Shown here: positions 52,501 to 61,377 of the stretch, in pieces
Numbering within the stretch: position 1 is the stretch's first letter
Layout: each line of letters begins with the position of its first letter
Assembly: GCF_016406305.1 (NCBI RefSeq)
Contig: NZ_CP066369.1
Coordinates: 1,382,501 to 1,446,500, forward strand
DNA length: 64,000 bases
Direction of reading: 5' to 3'
From: Shewanella putrefaciens
GTDB lineage: Bacteria; Pseudomonadota; Gammaproteobacteria; Enterobacterales; Shewanellaceae
Translations under genes and position numbers: made by a program
Notes under the pieces: generated by a model
What the model was told of the DNA's origin: nothing
Database searches by the model: none
Seen by the model: only the letters and a program-made list of their open reading frames with translations

Positions 52501-52640
52501 AAAAAAAGCAACCTAAGTAGGTTGCTGTAAATTCCAATTCGGAATCTTGGGACGGTCGCGCTAGAAACCATCTAAAGGAGAATGATGATGAACGAAGAAA
52601 CTCATTGCAAAGATTCGGTTCATAATATCTGACTCGGCCT
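52501..52640 (-). ncRNA. Candidate small RNA, family copy 1
   Basis: Read on the minus strand, the 3' end is a perfect hairpin AGCAACCTA / TAGGTTGCT followed by seven U, a rho-independent terminator. Upstream lie a small ATTCC/GGAAT hairpin, then a hairpin with arms GGT/ACC and loop TTCTAGCGCG, then GTTCATCATCATTCTCCTTT, which is complementary to a ribosome site plus start codons. A possible promoter (TTGCAC, 16 bp, TAAAT) lies near 52650-52680. The same parts recur in copies 2 and 3. On the plus strand the same bases could encode a 16-codon mini-ORF (52582-52632). Confidence 0.5.
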
Positions 52641-52818
52641 ATTTAAATTAGTTCAGCAAGAGTGCAAAAAATTCTTACTTTCTACGATTTATTTTTATTT
52701 GATAAAACATTGTTACTCATCTTTAGTGTAGGAGTTGTCGTTTTCCATTTGATTGTTTGTAAATTCGCAGTTGATAATATGGCCTAGGAAGCTTAATCAA
52801 ATACAGGTTATCGAAGCG

Positions 52819-54639
52819 ATGTCGTTAGATCCAATACTACAAAAAGCAATAACTCCAACAACTTGGGATTTAACTCGGGATTATCATTCCTTTGCCAACA
52901 GTGACGAGGTGCAAGTGACTCACCTGTCATTGGCACTCACGGTTGATTTTGACGCGCAGACTCTGGTCGGTAAGGCGACACTTTCCCTGCATTACCTTCA
53001 GGAGCAGGTCAGCGAACTATGGCTCGACACTCGGGATTTAACCCTATTATCAGTGACCACTCTGGCGGGGGAATCCCTTGCATTTTCGCTTCCAGAAACG
53101 AGCACCATACTGGGGCAAAAGTTGGTGGTCAGTTTGCCCCATGTGCGCTGTGATCAGATTTGTATTCACTATAAAACCTCGCCTAAGGCGCAAGGGTTAC
53201 AGTGGTTAACGCCTGAGCAAACCGCAGGTAAGCAGCTACCTTATCTTTTTAGCCAATCACAACCTATCAACGCCCGTAGCTGGATCCCCTTGCAGGATAC
53301 GCCTAAGGTGCGGGTCACCTTCGATGCTAAGGTGCAAGTCCCCAGAGGAATGCGTGCCGTGATGAGTGCGATGAACCATCCCGAAATGCCACCCGATGGT
53401 CTGTTTAGTTTTCAGATGGAAAAGCTCATTCCAACGCATCTTATGGCGCTCGCCGTCGGTGATCTTGCATTCCAAGCGATAGGTCCTCGCAGTGGCATTT
53501 ATACTGAGCCGAGTATGCTTGCCGCCGCTGCAAAAGAGTTTGAAGACACAGAGCATATGCTCGACGTCGCCGAGTCTTTATTGGGGCCCTATGTGTGGGA
53601 TCGGTATGACATGATCATCCTGCCACCGAGTTTTCCCTTCGGTGGAATGGAAAACCCGCGGCTTGCGTTTTTAACGCCGACCCTAATCGCAGGGGATAAG
53701 AGTCTAGTGTCAACCGTGGCCCATGAATTGGCCCATTCGTGGACGGGAAATTTAGTCAGCAATGCGACTTGGCGAGATCTTTGGTTAAACGAGGGCTTTA
53801 CAACCTATTTTACCAATCGAATTGTGGAGGCGGTTTACGGTAAGGAACAGGCTGAATTGGAGTGGGTGATCGAGTTTGGTCGCTTAAAAGAGGAAATGAC
53901 TTCTTTACCTAAGCACAGACAAACCTTGCCTGCGAATGTGCAGGAGGGGGATCCTAATCTGGCCTTTAATCGTTTTACCTATGATAAGGCATCGATGTTT
54001 GTGCATGATTTAGAACATAGGTTGGGGCGGCGCGATTTTGACCAATTTTTGTGCCGTTATGTGGCGCATTTTGCCTTTAAGGCGATCACGACCGAAGTTT
54101 TTGTCGAGTATGCAAAACAGACCTTACTCAAGGATCACTCCGATAAAATCACCGAAGCCGAGTTTTTAGAGTGGGTTTATGGTGAAGGTTTACCCGCAGG
54201 GTATTGTGGCCCGACTTCCTCGAGTTTAGATAAAGTCGATGATGCGCTGGCATGTTTCCTACAGGGCAAAGCTGCGAGCCGATTAACGGTTAAGGATTGG
54301 CGAGTTCACCATTGGCAGTATTTTCTGACTCAATTGCCGGAAGTCTTAAGTCAAGTGCAACTGATGGATCTCGATGAAACCTTCCAATTTACCCAATCGA
54401 CGAATGCGGAAATTGCCTGTGATTGGTTTAGGGTGGCGATTCGTAATCATTATGATCCTGTTTTACCCGCACTAAGTGCATATTTGGTGAATATTGGCCG
54501 AGGTAAGTTTGTGCGGCCACTCTATGCTGAGCTACAAATTGCGGGATATCATGTTGAGTTGGCCGAAATTTACGCTAAGGCTCGTCCCGGTTATCACCCT
54601 TCTATTCAAGTTCAATTAGATAAATCATTAGGGTTTTAA
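52819..54639 (+). CDS. M1 family zinc aminopeptidase (leukotriene A4 hydrolase-like)
   Basis: 606 residues from ATG 52819 (MSLDPILQKAITPTTWDL). No signal peptide, so probably cytoplasmic. The N-terminal beta domain is followed by the exopeptidase motif FGGMENPRLAFLTP, the zinc site VAHELAHSWTGNLVSN (His near 302 and 306) and the third ligand in WLNEGFTTYFTNRIVE. A C-terminal helical domain (~460-606) matches leukotriene A4 hydrolase/aminopeptidase B relatives. It removes N-terminal residues from peptides. The gene is flanked on both sides by the candidate sRNA copies, which lie on the opposite strand. Confidence 0.92.
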   Translation: MSLDPILQKAITPTTWDLTRDYHSFANSDEVQVTHLSLALTVDFDAQTLVGKATLSLHYLQEQVSELWLDTRDLTLLSVTTLAGESLAFSLPETSTILGQKLVVSLPHVRCDQICIHYKTSPKAQGLQWLTPEQTAGKQLPYLFSQSQPINARSWIPLQDTPKVRVTFDAKVQVPRGMRAVMSAMNHPEMPPDGLFSFQMEKLIPTHLMALAVGDLAFQAIGPRSGIYTEPSMLAAAAKEFEDTEHMLDVAESLLGPYVWDRYDMIILPPSFPFGGMENPRLAFLTPTLIAGDKSLVSTVAHELAHSWTGNLVSNATWRDLWLNEGFTTYFTNRIVEAVYGKEQAELEWVIEFGRLKEEMTSLPKHRQTLPANVQEGDPNLAFNRFTYDKASMFVHDLEHRLGRRDFDQFLCRYVAHFAFKAITTEVFVEYAKQTLLKDHSDKITEAEFLEWVYGEGLPAGYCGPTSSSLDKVDDALACFLQGKAASRLTVKDWRVHHWQYFLTQLPEVLSQVQLMDLDETFQFTQSTNAEIACDWFRVAIRNHYDPVLPALSAYLVNIGRGKFVRPLYAELQIAGYHVELAEIYAKARPGYHPSIQVQLDKSLGF

Positions 54640-54651
54640 ATTATTGGAGAT

Positions 54652-54830
54652 AAAAAAAATGGCAACCTAAGGTTGCCACAAGAAAATCAGAGTGGGATAC
54701 AAAGAATGCAGTGCGCTAGCGTGTATTCAATTGTGTCCCCAAAGGGAGATGATGATGAACGACCAACTAATCCGACTTAATGCGCTAAAACAGAAACTGT
54801 GTCATTTGAGTAGATGAAACTGCTTATTCA
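54652..54830 (-). ncRNA. Candidate small RNA, family copy 2
   Basis: On the minus strand the transcript would end with GGCAACCTTAGGTTGCC and eight U (54652-54677). Before it lies a long stem-loop (54694-54740) whose GGG.ACACAA..GAAT arms close on a loop with CGCTAGCGC. Before that is GTTCATCATCATCTCCCTTT (54741-54760), the ribosome-site complement shared with copies 1 and 3. Compensatory arm changes between copies argue for RNA structure. The plus strand could encode a 22-codon mini-ORF (54749-54817) with no similarity to the other two. Confidence 0.5.
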
Positions 54831-55062
54831 ACAAATTTCACTATCAAGGTTGCATTCAATCTTATTCGTTAATCCTTACCTATAGTCAGAGTCACCGTAT
54901 TGAATAAAGTTCACCTATACCATAAAAAAAATTAAAAATATTTCTAGGTAGCCGATGGCAAAGGGGTTTAGCGGCGAGATCTCGGGCGAGTGGTTAAGTG
55001 ATGGGGTGGCGCTCAAGTGGTGGAATACGGCCATGCTTATTTTATATAAAAATCATGGCGAT

Positions 55063-55190
55063 AAAAAAAGGCAACCAAATGGTTGCCTAGTGACCTATTC
55101 CTAGGTCAAGGGGGCCGCGCTAGAAGCCCCAGGGAGAATGATGAACATGAAAAAGACATTCGCTGTTCAATACATTTGAGGGGGCTTGTG
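55063..55190 (-). ncRNA. Candidate small RNA, family copy 3
   Basis: The minus-strand terminator GGCAACCA/TGGTTGCC plus seven U lies at 55063-55087. A GACCTA/TAGGTC hairpin (55092-55107) and the core hairpin GGGGC TTCTAGCGCG GCCCC (55111-55130) follow, then GTTCATCATTCTCCCT (55131-55146). The loop is identical to copy 1 while the stem is entirely different, as expected of a conserved RNA fold. The alternative plus-strand mini-ORF has 13 codons (55138-55179). Confidence 0.55.
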
Positions 55191-55267
55191 CGGTTTAAGT
55201 TCCATAAAAAATTAAAAATAAATTAAATTTTTTATAAAACACAAATTTTCAAATAGATAGCTCGAAA

Positions 55268-55753
55268 CTATTTTAATAGGGCGGCAATTTTATCTGCGAT
55301 GGCTTCGGGTTTTGTCGTTGGAGCGAAACGTTCAACCACATCGCCCTGACGATTAATTAAGAATTTAGTGAAATTCCATTTTATACCTTCGGTGCCTAAC
55401 ACACCGGGAGCCTGCTTTTTAAGGTATTGATACAGTGGATGGGTATGTTCACCATTCACTTCAATTTTAGAAAACAGCGGAAAAGTCACCCCGAAATTCA
55501 GCTCACAAAAGTGTTGTATTCCTTGATCATTGGCTTTTTCCTGGGCGCCAAACTGATTACAGGGAAAACCTAACACGACTAATCCTTGGTCCTGATACTG
55601 CCGATACAGCGCTTCTAATCCTTTGTATTGCGGCGTAAATCCACATTCACTGGCGGTGTTGACTATCAACAGGACTTTACCTTGATATTGGGCCAATGGG
55701 ACAGGGTTGCCTTTTATATCGGTTGCCGTATAGCTATAAATGGTGGATGCCAT
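55268..55753 (-). CDS. Glutathione peroxidase family protein (BtuE-like, Cys type)
   Basis: 161 residues. VNTASECGFTPQYKGLEALY holds the peroxidatic residue as Cys37 rather than selenocysteine. GFPCNQFGAQE supplies the Gln and second Cys and IKWNFTKFLINRQG the Trp/Asn of the catalytic tetrad. It reduces lipid or hydrogen peroxides, often with thioredoxin rather than glutathione in bacteria. No signal peptide. It is a single gene, convergent with the M1 peptidase gene. Confidence 0.93.
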   Translation of the reverse strand: MASTIYSYTATDIKGNPVPLAQYQGKVLLIVNTASECGFTPQYKGLEALYRQYQDQGLVVLGFPCNQFGAQEKANDQGIQHFCELNFGVTFPLFSKIEVNGEHTHPLYQYLKKQAPGVLGTEGIKWNFTKFLINRQGDVVERFAPTTKPEAIADKIAALLK

Positions 55754-55900
55754 GTTTATCTCCTTTAGTGGTCTGCGCTAGCATAAACAATATATAAATT
55801 TCTAACAATATACTTGTGTGCAATTTATTTTGGGTATTTGCTAATTTTCTTAAATATCAATATAGTTACGTTAATTTTATTGTGAAAGAAGGGCATTTAT

Positions 55901-57271
55901 GTGACTGAACATGAAGCCGAATATGAAACAAACACTCAGGCCGATGTAGGGCTGGTTGTTCAACAACTCACTGAAGTTGAAGGCGAAGAACAAGCCGAAG
56001 TGTTTAGCGAAATTTTAAATGAGCTAGAGCCTGGCACTATTGCGCTGGCACTTGAGTCATTGCCCTTAGATGAACGTTATGAACGTTGGCAGCAAGTTGA
56101 ATTTAGTGAGCGAGTCACAGTACTGAGTTTGATGCGCGCCGATCCCCGTATGGGGATCCTCAAGCAGATGCCCGAAAACGAAGTGGATCTGCTATTTGCC
56201 CAATTAAGTCCTGAGGATTTGATTGAGTGGAGTGATTACCTCCCCGAGAGCTTTACCGATCGCGCCTTGGCACAAATGGGGGAGCGTCAGCGGCAGCGCT
56301 TTGAGCTTTACGATCAATATTCTGAAAATGAAATCGGCCGTTATACCGATCACCAAATGCTAGTGCTCAGTGATAAGGCTACTGTGGCTCAGGCGCAGCG
56401 CTTTTTCCGACGAATTGAACTCGATTGCAACGACAATTTGTTTATTGTTGACGATCAAGATAAGTATCTCGGTACGGTTAGGCGCTACGATATCTTTAAG
56501 CATGATCCCGATGAGCCTTTAGTATCGATTTTATCTGAAGATAGCCGCGCCTTGACGGCGGATGCGACCTTGCTCGAAGCCGCCGAAGCTATCGAGCACA
56601 GCCGCGAAATTGAGTTACCCGTCATCGATGAGTCCGGTGAGTTAATTGGCCGTGTCACACTGCGAACGGCTACGGCGTTAGTGCGTGAACATTATGAGTC
56701 GCAATTGATGGCAACGGCGGGTATGGATGAATCCGACGACTTGTTCGCCCCTATTATGAAAGGTGCCCAGCGCCGCGCAGTATGGCTTGGGATTAATTTG
56801 CTCACGGCATTTTTAGCCTCGGCGACGATTGGCTTATTCGAAAATGTGTTGTCTCAAGTCGTTGCGTTAGCCGTGCTGATGCCGATTGTGGCTTCCATGG
56901 GCGGGATTGCGGGTAGCCAGTCTCTAACGCTAATGATCCGCGGTATGGCGATGGGGCAGATCTCCGCCGGTAACGTGTTTTCCCTGATGAAGAACGAACT
57001 GGGGATTGGCATAGTGAACGGTACTTTATGGGCAATTGTTATCGGTCTCGTCTCGGGGTGGTGGTTTGATGACAGTACGATAGGCATAGTGATTGGCTGC
57101 GCGATTCTGATCAATATGGCGGTAGCCGCCTTGGCTGGCGTATTTGTGCCTATGGTATTGCAGAGATTTAACCAAGATGCGGCGCTTTCCGGGTCGGTGA
57201 TTTTAACGACTGTGACGGATGTGGTCGGCTTTTTCACTTTCTTAGGCATGGCGACCTTGCTATACCTTTGA
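55901..57271 (+). CDS. mgtE: Magnesium transporter MgtE
   Basis: 456 residues from a GTG start. MgtE N-domain (~20-130, helical repeats such as PENEVDLLFAQLSPEDLIEW), two CBS domains (~140-260) that sense cytoplasmic magnesium, and five membrane helices (~285-456) with LAVLMPIVASMGGIAGSQSL, the pore signature. It imports Mg2+ (and Co2+) and closes when internal magnesium is high. A GNAT gene follows after 43 bp and may be co-transcribed. Confidence 0.94.
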   Translation: MTEHEAEYETNTQADVGLVVQQLTEVEGEEQAEVFSEILNELEPGTIALALESLPLDERYERWQQVEFSERVTVLSLMRADPRMGILKQMPENEVDLLFAQLSPEDLIEWSDYLPESFTDRALAQMGERQRQRFELYDQYSENEIGRYTDHQMLVLSDKATVAQAQRFFRRIELDCNDNLFIVDDQDKYLGTVRRYDIFKHDPDEPLVSILSEDSRALTADATLLEAAEAIEHSREIELPVIDESGELIGRVTLRTATALVREHYESQLMATAGMDESDDLFAPIMKGAQRRAVWLGINLLTAFLASATIGLFENVLSQVVALAVLMPIVASMGGIAGSQSLTLMIRGMAMGQISAGNVFSLMKNELGIGIVNGTLWAIVIGLVSGWWFDDSTIGIVIGCAILINMAVAALAGVFVPMVLQRFNQDAALSGSVILTTVTDVVGFFTFLGMATLLYL

Positions 57272-57314
57272 GTGATGTATAACAGTTATTTTATATCAAT
57301 GAGTTAACCTGATC

Positions 57315-57818
57315 ATGAATGGTATTCAGTTTGTACTTTGTGATAAGCAAGAAGACTTAGTCCTCGCCGCCACTCTGGTCGATAGCCGTGATGATAATGC
57401 CCATCCGTTAGACCATGAGTCCTTTTTCCACTCAAGAGCGGTGATCCTCGCGAAGACGATTGAGGGTGATATAGTCGGGTGTGCGGCGATTAAGGCAGGA
57501 GCTGGTGTCCTTGGTGAACTTGGTTATCTTGTTGTTTCCCCTTGTTATCGTCGCCAAGGTATTGCGCAAGGATTAACGCTCAAACGCATTGAAGTCGCCA
57601 AGTCCCTCGGTATAGCCATGTTATTTGCGACCGTTCGTGCGGAGAACACCTCAAGTCGAGCGAATTTACTGAAGGCGGGCTTTCAATTTTGGCGTGATTA
57701 TTTAAGTATCCGGGGAACAGGAAACACTGTGGGTTGGTATTACTTACCCCTTAAAGAGCATGTCGATGTTGAAACCATCATGCAATCTTTAGTGGGAGAT
57801 CGAGTGCCAGTAGTATAA
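57315..57818 (+). CDS. GNAT family N-acetyltransferase
   Basis: 167 residues. The GNAT fold is shown by the acetyl-CoA loop VSPCYRRQGIAQGLTLKRIE (about residues 75-94, Q/RxxGxG/A type) preceded by GELGYLVVSP and followed by FATVRAENTSSRANLLKAGF, QFWRDY. The substrate cannot be predicted. It follows mgtE on the same strand. The C-terminal YYLPLKEHVDVETIMQSLVG is not recognised. Confidence 0.82.
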   Translation: MNGIQFVLCDKQEDLVLAATLVDSRDDNAHPLDHESFFHSRAVILAKTIEGDIVGCAAIKAGAGVLGELGYLVVSPCYRRQGIAQGLTLKRIEVAKSLGIAMLFATVRAENTSSRANLLKAGFQFWRDYLSIRGTGNTVGWYYLPLKEHVDVETIMQSLVGDRVPVV

Positions 57819-57981
57819 ATGTTTTTAAATTGAAATCGGTTCGTTCTGCAGTTGTTTTGAAGATGTTTTAGTTAACGCTAAACCCCAAAAATCTCAGCGA
57901 TTCTCCGCTAAATATGCAGATTTTCTTTTTTAATTCGGTATGATCCGCGCCATTACCCACAGTCATTATCGAGGTGTTTTT

Positions 57982-58521
57982 ATGGCTAAGTTCAGAGTAG
58001 CAAGTGTCTTATTATTGAGTGCAGCAGCGCTGCAAGTGAGTGCGTCAGAATTTAATCTTGGGTTAAACAACGATGTGGTTTCTACCGAGTTAGAACTGCA
58101 GATGAATAAAGATACCAATGCGGTATTAGGCTATATCTACTCAGATGAGAGTGGCCACATTGCCCAAGGTGCAATGCACATGACCCATGATGCTGGCGTG
58201 CATCATTTTGAAGTGGGGGCACAGTTAAGCCAGCTTTGGTCCGATGATGCACCCAATGGTAGTGCCATATCCGTTGGCGGTCGTTATATCCTAACGATGG
58301 GACCGAATATTTCCTTGCATGCTGCCGCTTACTATGCGCCAGAAGTGCTGTCCTTTGGTAATGTCGATGGTTATTACCAGTTAGATTCAAAGGTACAATA
58401 CAGTGTTACGCCAAACATGGCGCTGTATGTCGGTTACCGTAAAATCGCCTTTGAATACGATAATGCCCGTGATTTCACCTTTGAAGATGGCATTTACATC
58501 GGCGGTAAATACCGTTTTTAA
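57982..58521 (+). CDS. YfaZ-like outer membrane protein
   Basis: 179 residues from ATG 57982 (GAGG 7 bp upstream). Signal peptide (MAKFRVASVLLLSAAALQVS, then A-SEFNLG). Alternating hydrophobic strands suggest a small beta-barrel, ending in GIYIGGKYRF with the terminal Phe typical of outer membrane proteins. The pattern fits the YfaZ family, of unknown function. Single gene with a terminator shared with the convergent DMT transporter. Confidence 0.75.
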   Translation: MAKFRVASVLLLSAAALQVSASEFNLGLNNDVVSTELELQMNKDTNAVLGYIYSDESGHIAQGAMHMTHDAGVHHFEVGAQLSQLWSDDAPNGSAISVGGRYILTMGPNISLHAAAYYAPEVLSFGNVDGYYQLDSKVQYSVTPNMALYVGYRKIAFEYDNARDFTFEDGIYIGGKYRF

Positions 58522-58555
58522 GCCATCGACCGCTTTTATTGGGTTTGTGTGACTG

Positions 58556-58592
58556 CAAAGAGCCGGCTAAGGATTAACTTCGCCGGCTTTTC
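58556..58592. terminator. Terminator between yfaZ-like and EamA genes
   Basis: AGCCGGC / GCCGGCT (7 bp) with a 14-nt loop, A-rich before and T-rich after. Confidence 0.6.
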
Positions 58593-59425
58593 CATTTAGC
58601 CTTGAGCTCACTGTAGCTGGGGAGTATGGATGAAAAAATCACTAACCCGATTCCGATTAGCATCACTAAGCTCAATTCCTCATCCAATATCCACCAACCG
58701 AATAGGGCGGCAAAGATCAATCCAGTGTATTCCACCGGCGCCATTTGGCTCGCATCGGCGCGTCGATAGGCGTGGATGATGAGATAAGTCATACCAATAT
58801 AAAATAGCCCTAACGTGAGTCCCACCTGGGCCACCGACACACTAAAATCGGCTCCTTCGTATAGGGTTGCCGGTATCAGAAATATCATCGCAAAGGCATT
58901 AGACCAAAAGAGCATAGAGAAAGGATGTTCATGAGTCGAATAGGCCTTTAAAATCAAGCTATTCAATGCTGATGTCATGGCGCCGAAAAAGGCCAAGCCG
59001 ATATACAGGTTAAATTCGCTTGGTTGGCTGATAAGTAAAATACCACTAAAACCAATGATCCCGGCAACGGTGCGTCGATAACCAATGCGCTCATTTAAAA
59101 ATAATGTCGACAACACGAGAAGTAATAACGGTGAGGTATAAATAACCGCGGTTACTGTGGCTAAGGGAAGATGCATGATTGCGAGCATAAAGATAGCGTT
59201 GCCAAGTCCAATCAATAACGCCCGGGCAAGGTGCACCTTATAAAAGGGGCTTAGTTTAAGGTTTCCCTGCAGACGCCACACAAAAGGGAGCACTAACAGA
59301 GTGGCAAATAACTGACGATAAAGCACAAGTTGAAAAACGGGTGCGTCAGTTTCCAGCAGTTTGACCAATAGGTTACCGCTGGCAATTAACAATTGTGCAG
59401 CTAAAATCATCAGTAGAGGGGGCAT
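58574..59425 (-). CDS. DMT superfamily transporter (EamA family)
   Basis: About 283 residues with ten membrane helices in two EamA repeats (~5-135 and ~150-280). The first repeat shows AAQLLIASGNLLVKLL and ATVTAVIYTSPLLLLVLSTL, the second ALNSLILKAYSTHEHPFSML and APVEYTGLIFAALFGWWILD. Such proteins usually export metabolites. The start is set at ATG 59425; a GTG three codons upstream (59434) is also possible. The stop codon lies inside the terminator hairpin region. Substrate unknown. Confidence 0.82.
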   Translation of the reverse strand: MPPLLMILAAQLLIASGNLLVKLLETDAPVFQLVLYRQLFATLLVLPFVWRLQGNLKLSPFYKVHLARALLIGLGNAIFMLAIMHLPLATVTAVIYTSPLLLLVLSTLFLNERIGYRRTVAGIIGFSGILLISQPSEFNLYIGLAFFGAMTSALNSLILKAYSTHEHPFSMLFWSNAFAMIFLIPATLYEGADFSVSVAQVGLTLGLFYIGMTYLIIHAYRRADASQMAPVEYTGLIFAALFGWWILDEELSLVMLIGIGLVIFSSILPSYSELKAKWKSRRS

Positions 59426-59638
59426 GGTTTCCACAATAAGAAGTCAATATGGGGTCTGGGTCGTATATGGGCATTTTAGGTTGTGTCTTAGACGTTACGG
59501 CTAAAATACCACCATAAGACATTCGATATCCGACTAATTTAGTCTAACTGATTGTAAAAAATTAGAGGTATACATAAAGTTAACGCTCTAATTTTATTTT
59601 TAATGTGAAAATAACCCAGTATCAGAACCCATTTACCT

Positions 59639-61312
59639 ATGAATACACTTAAAAAAATCACGTTCCGGTGCTTTTTTCTGATTTTATGGATATTTAGTCC
59701 CTTTACCTTAAGCGCAGAAATTGCGCTGGACTCCCCTTATTTATTCCATGCCGACGTGAATCAATCTCCACCGAACAACTACAGTGAGATCCCCCATTGG
59801 ATGGGACGACTCGATGAGGCGACATCGGTCAGTTTAACCGGGGGGGATTACTGGATGATCACCCCAGTGTTAGTCAATAGCCGCCAAAATGAGTGGGTGA
59901 TCGATGCGAGTAATTCGATCGTTGAATCTGTCGATTATTGGTTATTGGGCAGTGATGGCAGTGCTCAATACGCCCGCAGTGGTTATAGCGCGCCCTATGA
60001 GTTCTTGTTCGATTATGGCCGTAAGGTCGAACTCAAGATGGGCACGGATTATTGGTTAGTCGTCAAACTCAGTAGCCGTTATTATTCATCGGCCCCTGAA
60101 CTCACATTGCAGAGTGTGGATCAGCATCAACTTGTGTCCGACAGACTCGCCATGGCGGTGCTGTTATGTTTGGGCGGATTATTGTTTATTGCGTTCTATA
60201 ATCTACTGATTTACTTCTCTATTTTTGATAAAGCCTTTCTCTACTATGGCCTCTATGTGTTGGCGTATTTTGGAGGATGGGCGCTGACCTTCCATTTACC
60301 CGCTCATTTGTTTAATTTCCATTTACTCGAATTGCATCATCTGTTTTTTATTGGCTTGCCGATATTTAATATCATGTTCTACAAGCATTTTCTCCAATTG
60401 CCTAGCTATTCGCCTCGGTTATGGCGAATGAGTCAATGCCTGATGTTTGCCTGCATTGTGGCATTGCCCACCAGTATTTGGTTGATATCCTACACGGCGA
60501 TTATCGCCTCTGTGCTGATCATGCTATGGATTGCCCTAGCGATCACCTGCGGTAACGTGTGTTTGATGAAGGGCTTTGCCCCCGCACGCTATTTTATCTT
60601 GGCTTTTACTTGCCTATTGCTCCCCGCAGTGATTATTTTGCCTGGCAATATGGGGATAACTCCCGATTTTATTGAGCATGCCGAACTTGCCACCTTGATG
60701 GGAGGAACTGCCGATGCCTTGCTCTTGTCCCTCGCATTAGCCAATAAACTCAAACTATTGGCCGAGGAGCGTAAAGCCCATATCGAAGAGTTGGGGATTG
60801 CTTGGGAAAAGGCGCGTCTCGATGGGCTTACCCGGGTCGGTAATAGGTATGCCTTTGATGAGTATATGAATTCACAATTAGGTTTTGCCAATAAAGCCGT
60901 GCAATCTCTAGCCTTAGTGCTACTGAATGTGGATAGTTTAAAGGCAGTTAATGAAACCTTAGGGCATCAAGAGGGGGACCGTTTGCTGCAAACATTAGTG
61001 CAGTTACTGCAGACGACGGATATTGCACACCTTAAAATGTACCGCATCAGCGGCGATGAATTTGTGATTATTCTCCCCGCCAATGGGACTTCGACCTTGC
61101 TGAATACCTTAAAAAATTTAACGACGCTGGTGGCAGAGCAGGGGTTTAGGGATTGTCAGTTTAGTTTTGGGATCTCGTTAAATACTGAGGTAGAAGAGCC
61201 CCACGAGTGGCTGCGGTTAGCGGATACCAGCTTATACCAATCCCGGATGGAAAAACGTCGTCAAGAGTATGCGCAAACCCAAGGTATTGATGCGAGTCTA
61301 CATTTAAGTTAA
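59639..61312 (+). CDS. 7TM-DISM sensor with GGDEF domain (SGDEF variant)
   Basis: 557 residues. Signal peptide (1-26), periplasmic 7TMR-DISMED2-like beta domain (~30-165, with GDYWMITPVLVNSR and GTDYWLVVKLSSRYYSS), seven membrane helices (~175-375), then a cytoplasmic GGDEF domain (~390-545) starting DGLTRVGNRYAFDEY. The active-site loop reads YRISGDEFVIILP (471-475), SGDEF in place of GGDEF; some cyclases tolerate this, others are inactive. No RxxD I-site is visible. It is probably a membrane sensor that makes or binds c-di-GMP. The periplasmic ligand is unknown. Confidence 0.85.
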   Translation: MNTLKKITFRCFFLILWIFSPFTLSAEIALDSPYLFHADVNQSPPNNYSEIPHWMGRLDEATSVSLTGGDYWMITPVLVNSRQNEWVIDASNSIVESVDYWLLGSDGSAQYARSGYSAPYEFLFDYGRKVELKMGTDYWLVVKLSSRYYSSAPELTLQSVDQHQLVSDRLAMAVLLCLGGLLFIAFYNLLIYFSIFDKAFLYYGLYVLAYFGGWALTFHLPAHLFNFHLLELHHLFFIGLPIFNIMFYKHFLQLPSYSPRLWRMSQCLMFACIVALPTSIWLISYTAIIASVLIMLWIALAITCGNVCLMKGFAPARYFILAFTCLLLPAVIILPGNMGITPDFIEHAELATLMGGTADALLLSLALANKLKLLAEERKAHIEELGIAWEKARLDGLTRVGNRYAFDEYMNSQLGFANKAVQSLALVLLNVDSLKAVNETLGHQEGDRLLQTLVQLLQTTDIAHLKMYRISGDEFVIILPANGTSTLLNTLKNLTTLVAEQGFRDCQFSFGISLNTEVEEPHEWLRLADTSLYQSRMEKRRQEYAQTQGIDASLHLS

Positions 61313-61332
61313 GGGTGCGAATCATCCTATTA

Positions 61333-61369
61333 AAATAAAACGGCGTGGAATATTCACGCCGTTTTATTT
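61333..61369. terminator. Bidirectional terminator
   Basis: AAATAAAACGGCGTG / CACGCCGTTTTATTT, a 15-bp stem with a 7-nt loop, between convergent genes. Confidence 0.9.
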
Positions 61370-61377
61370 GTTAATAG

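Larger units (their letters stand above)
52405..52818. other. Intergenic region between pstS and the M1 peptidase gene, 414 bp
   Basis: Holds the pstS terminator, candidate sRNA copy 1 (minus strand) and the promoter and leader of the peptidase gene. Confidence 0.6.
54640..55267. other. Intergenic region with two candidate sRNA copies, 628 bp
   Basis: Between the convergent M1 peptidase and glutathione peroxidase genes. Holds copies 2 and 3, separated by about 230 bp of AT-rich sequence without a supported frame. Confidence 0.6.
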
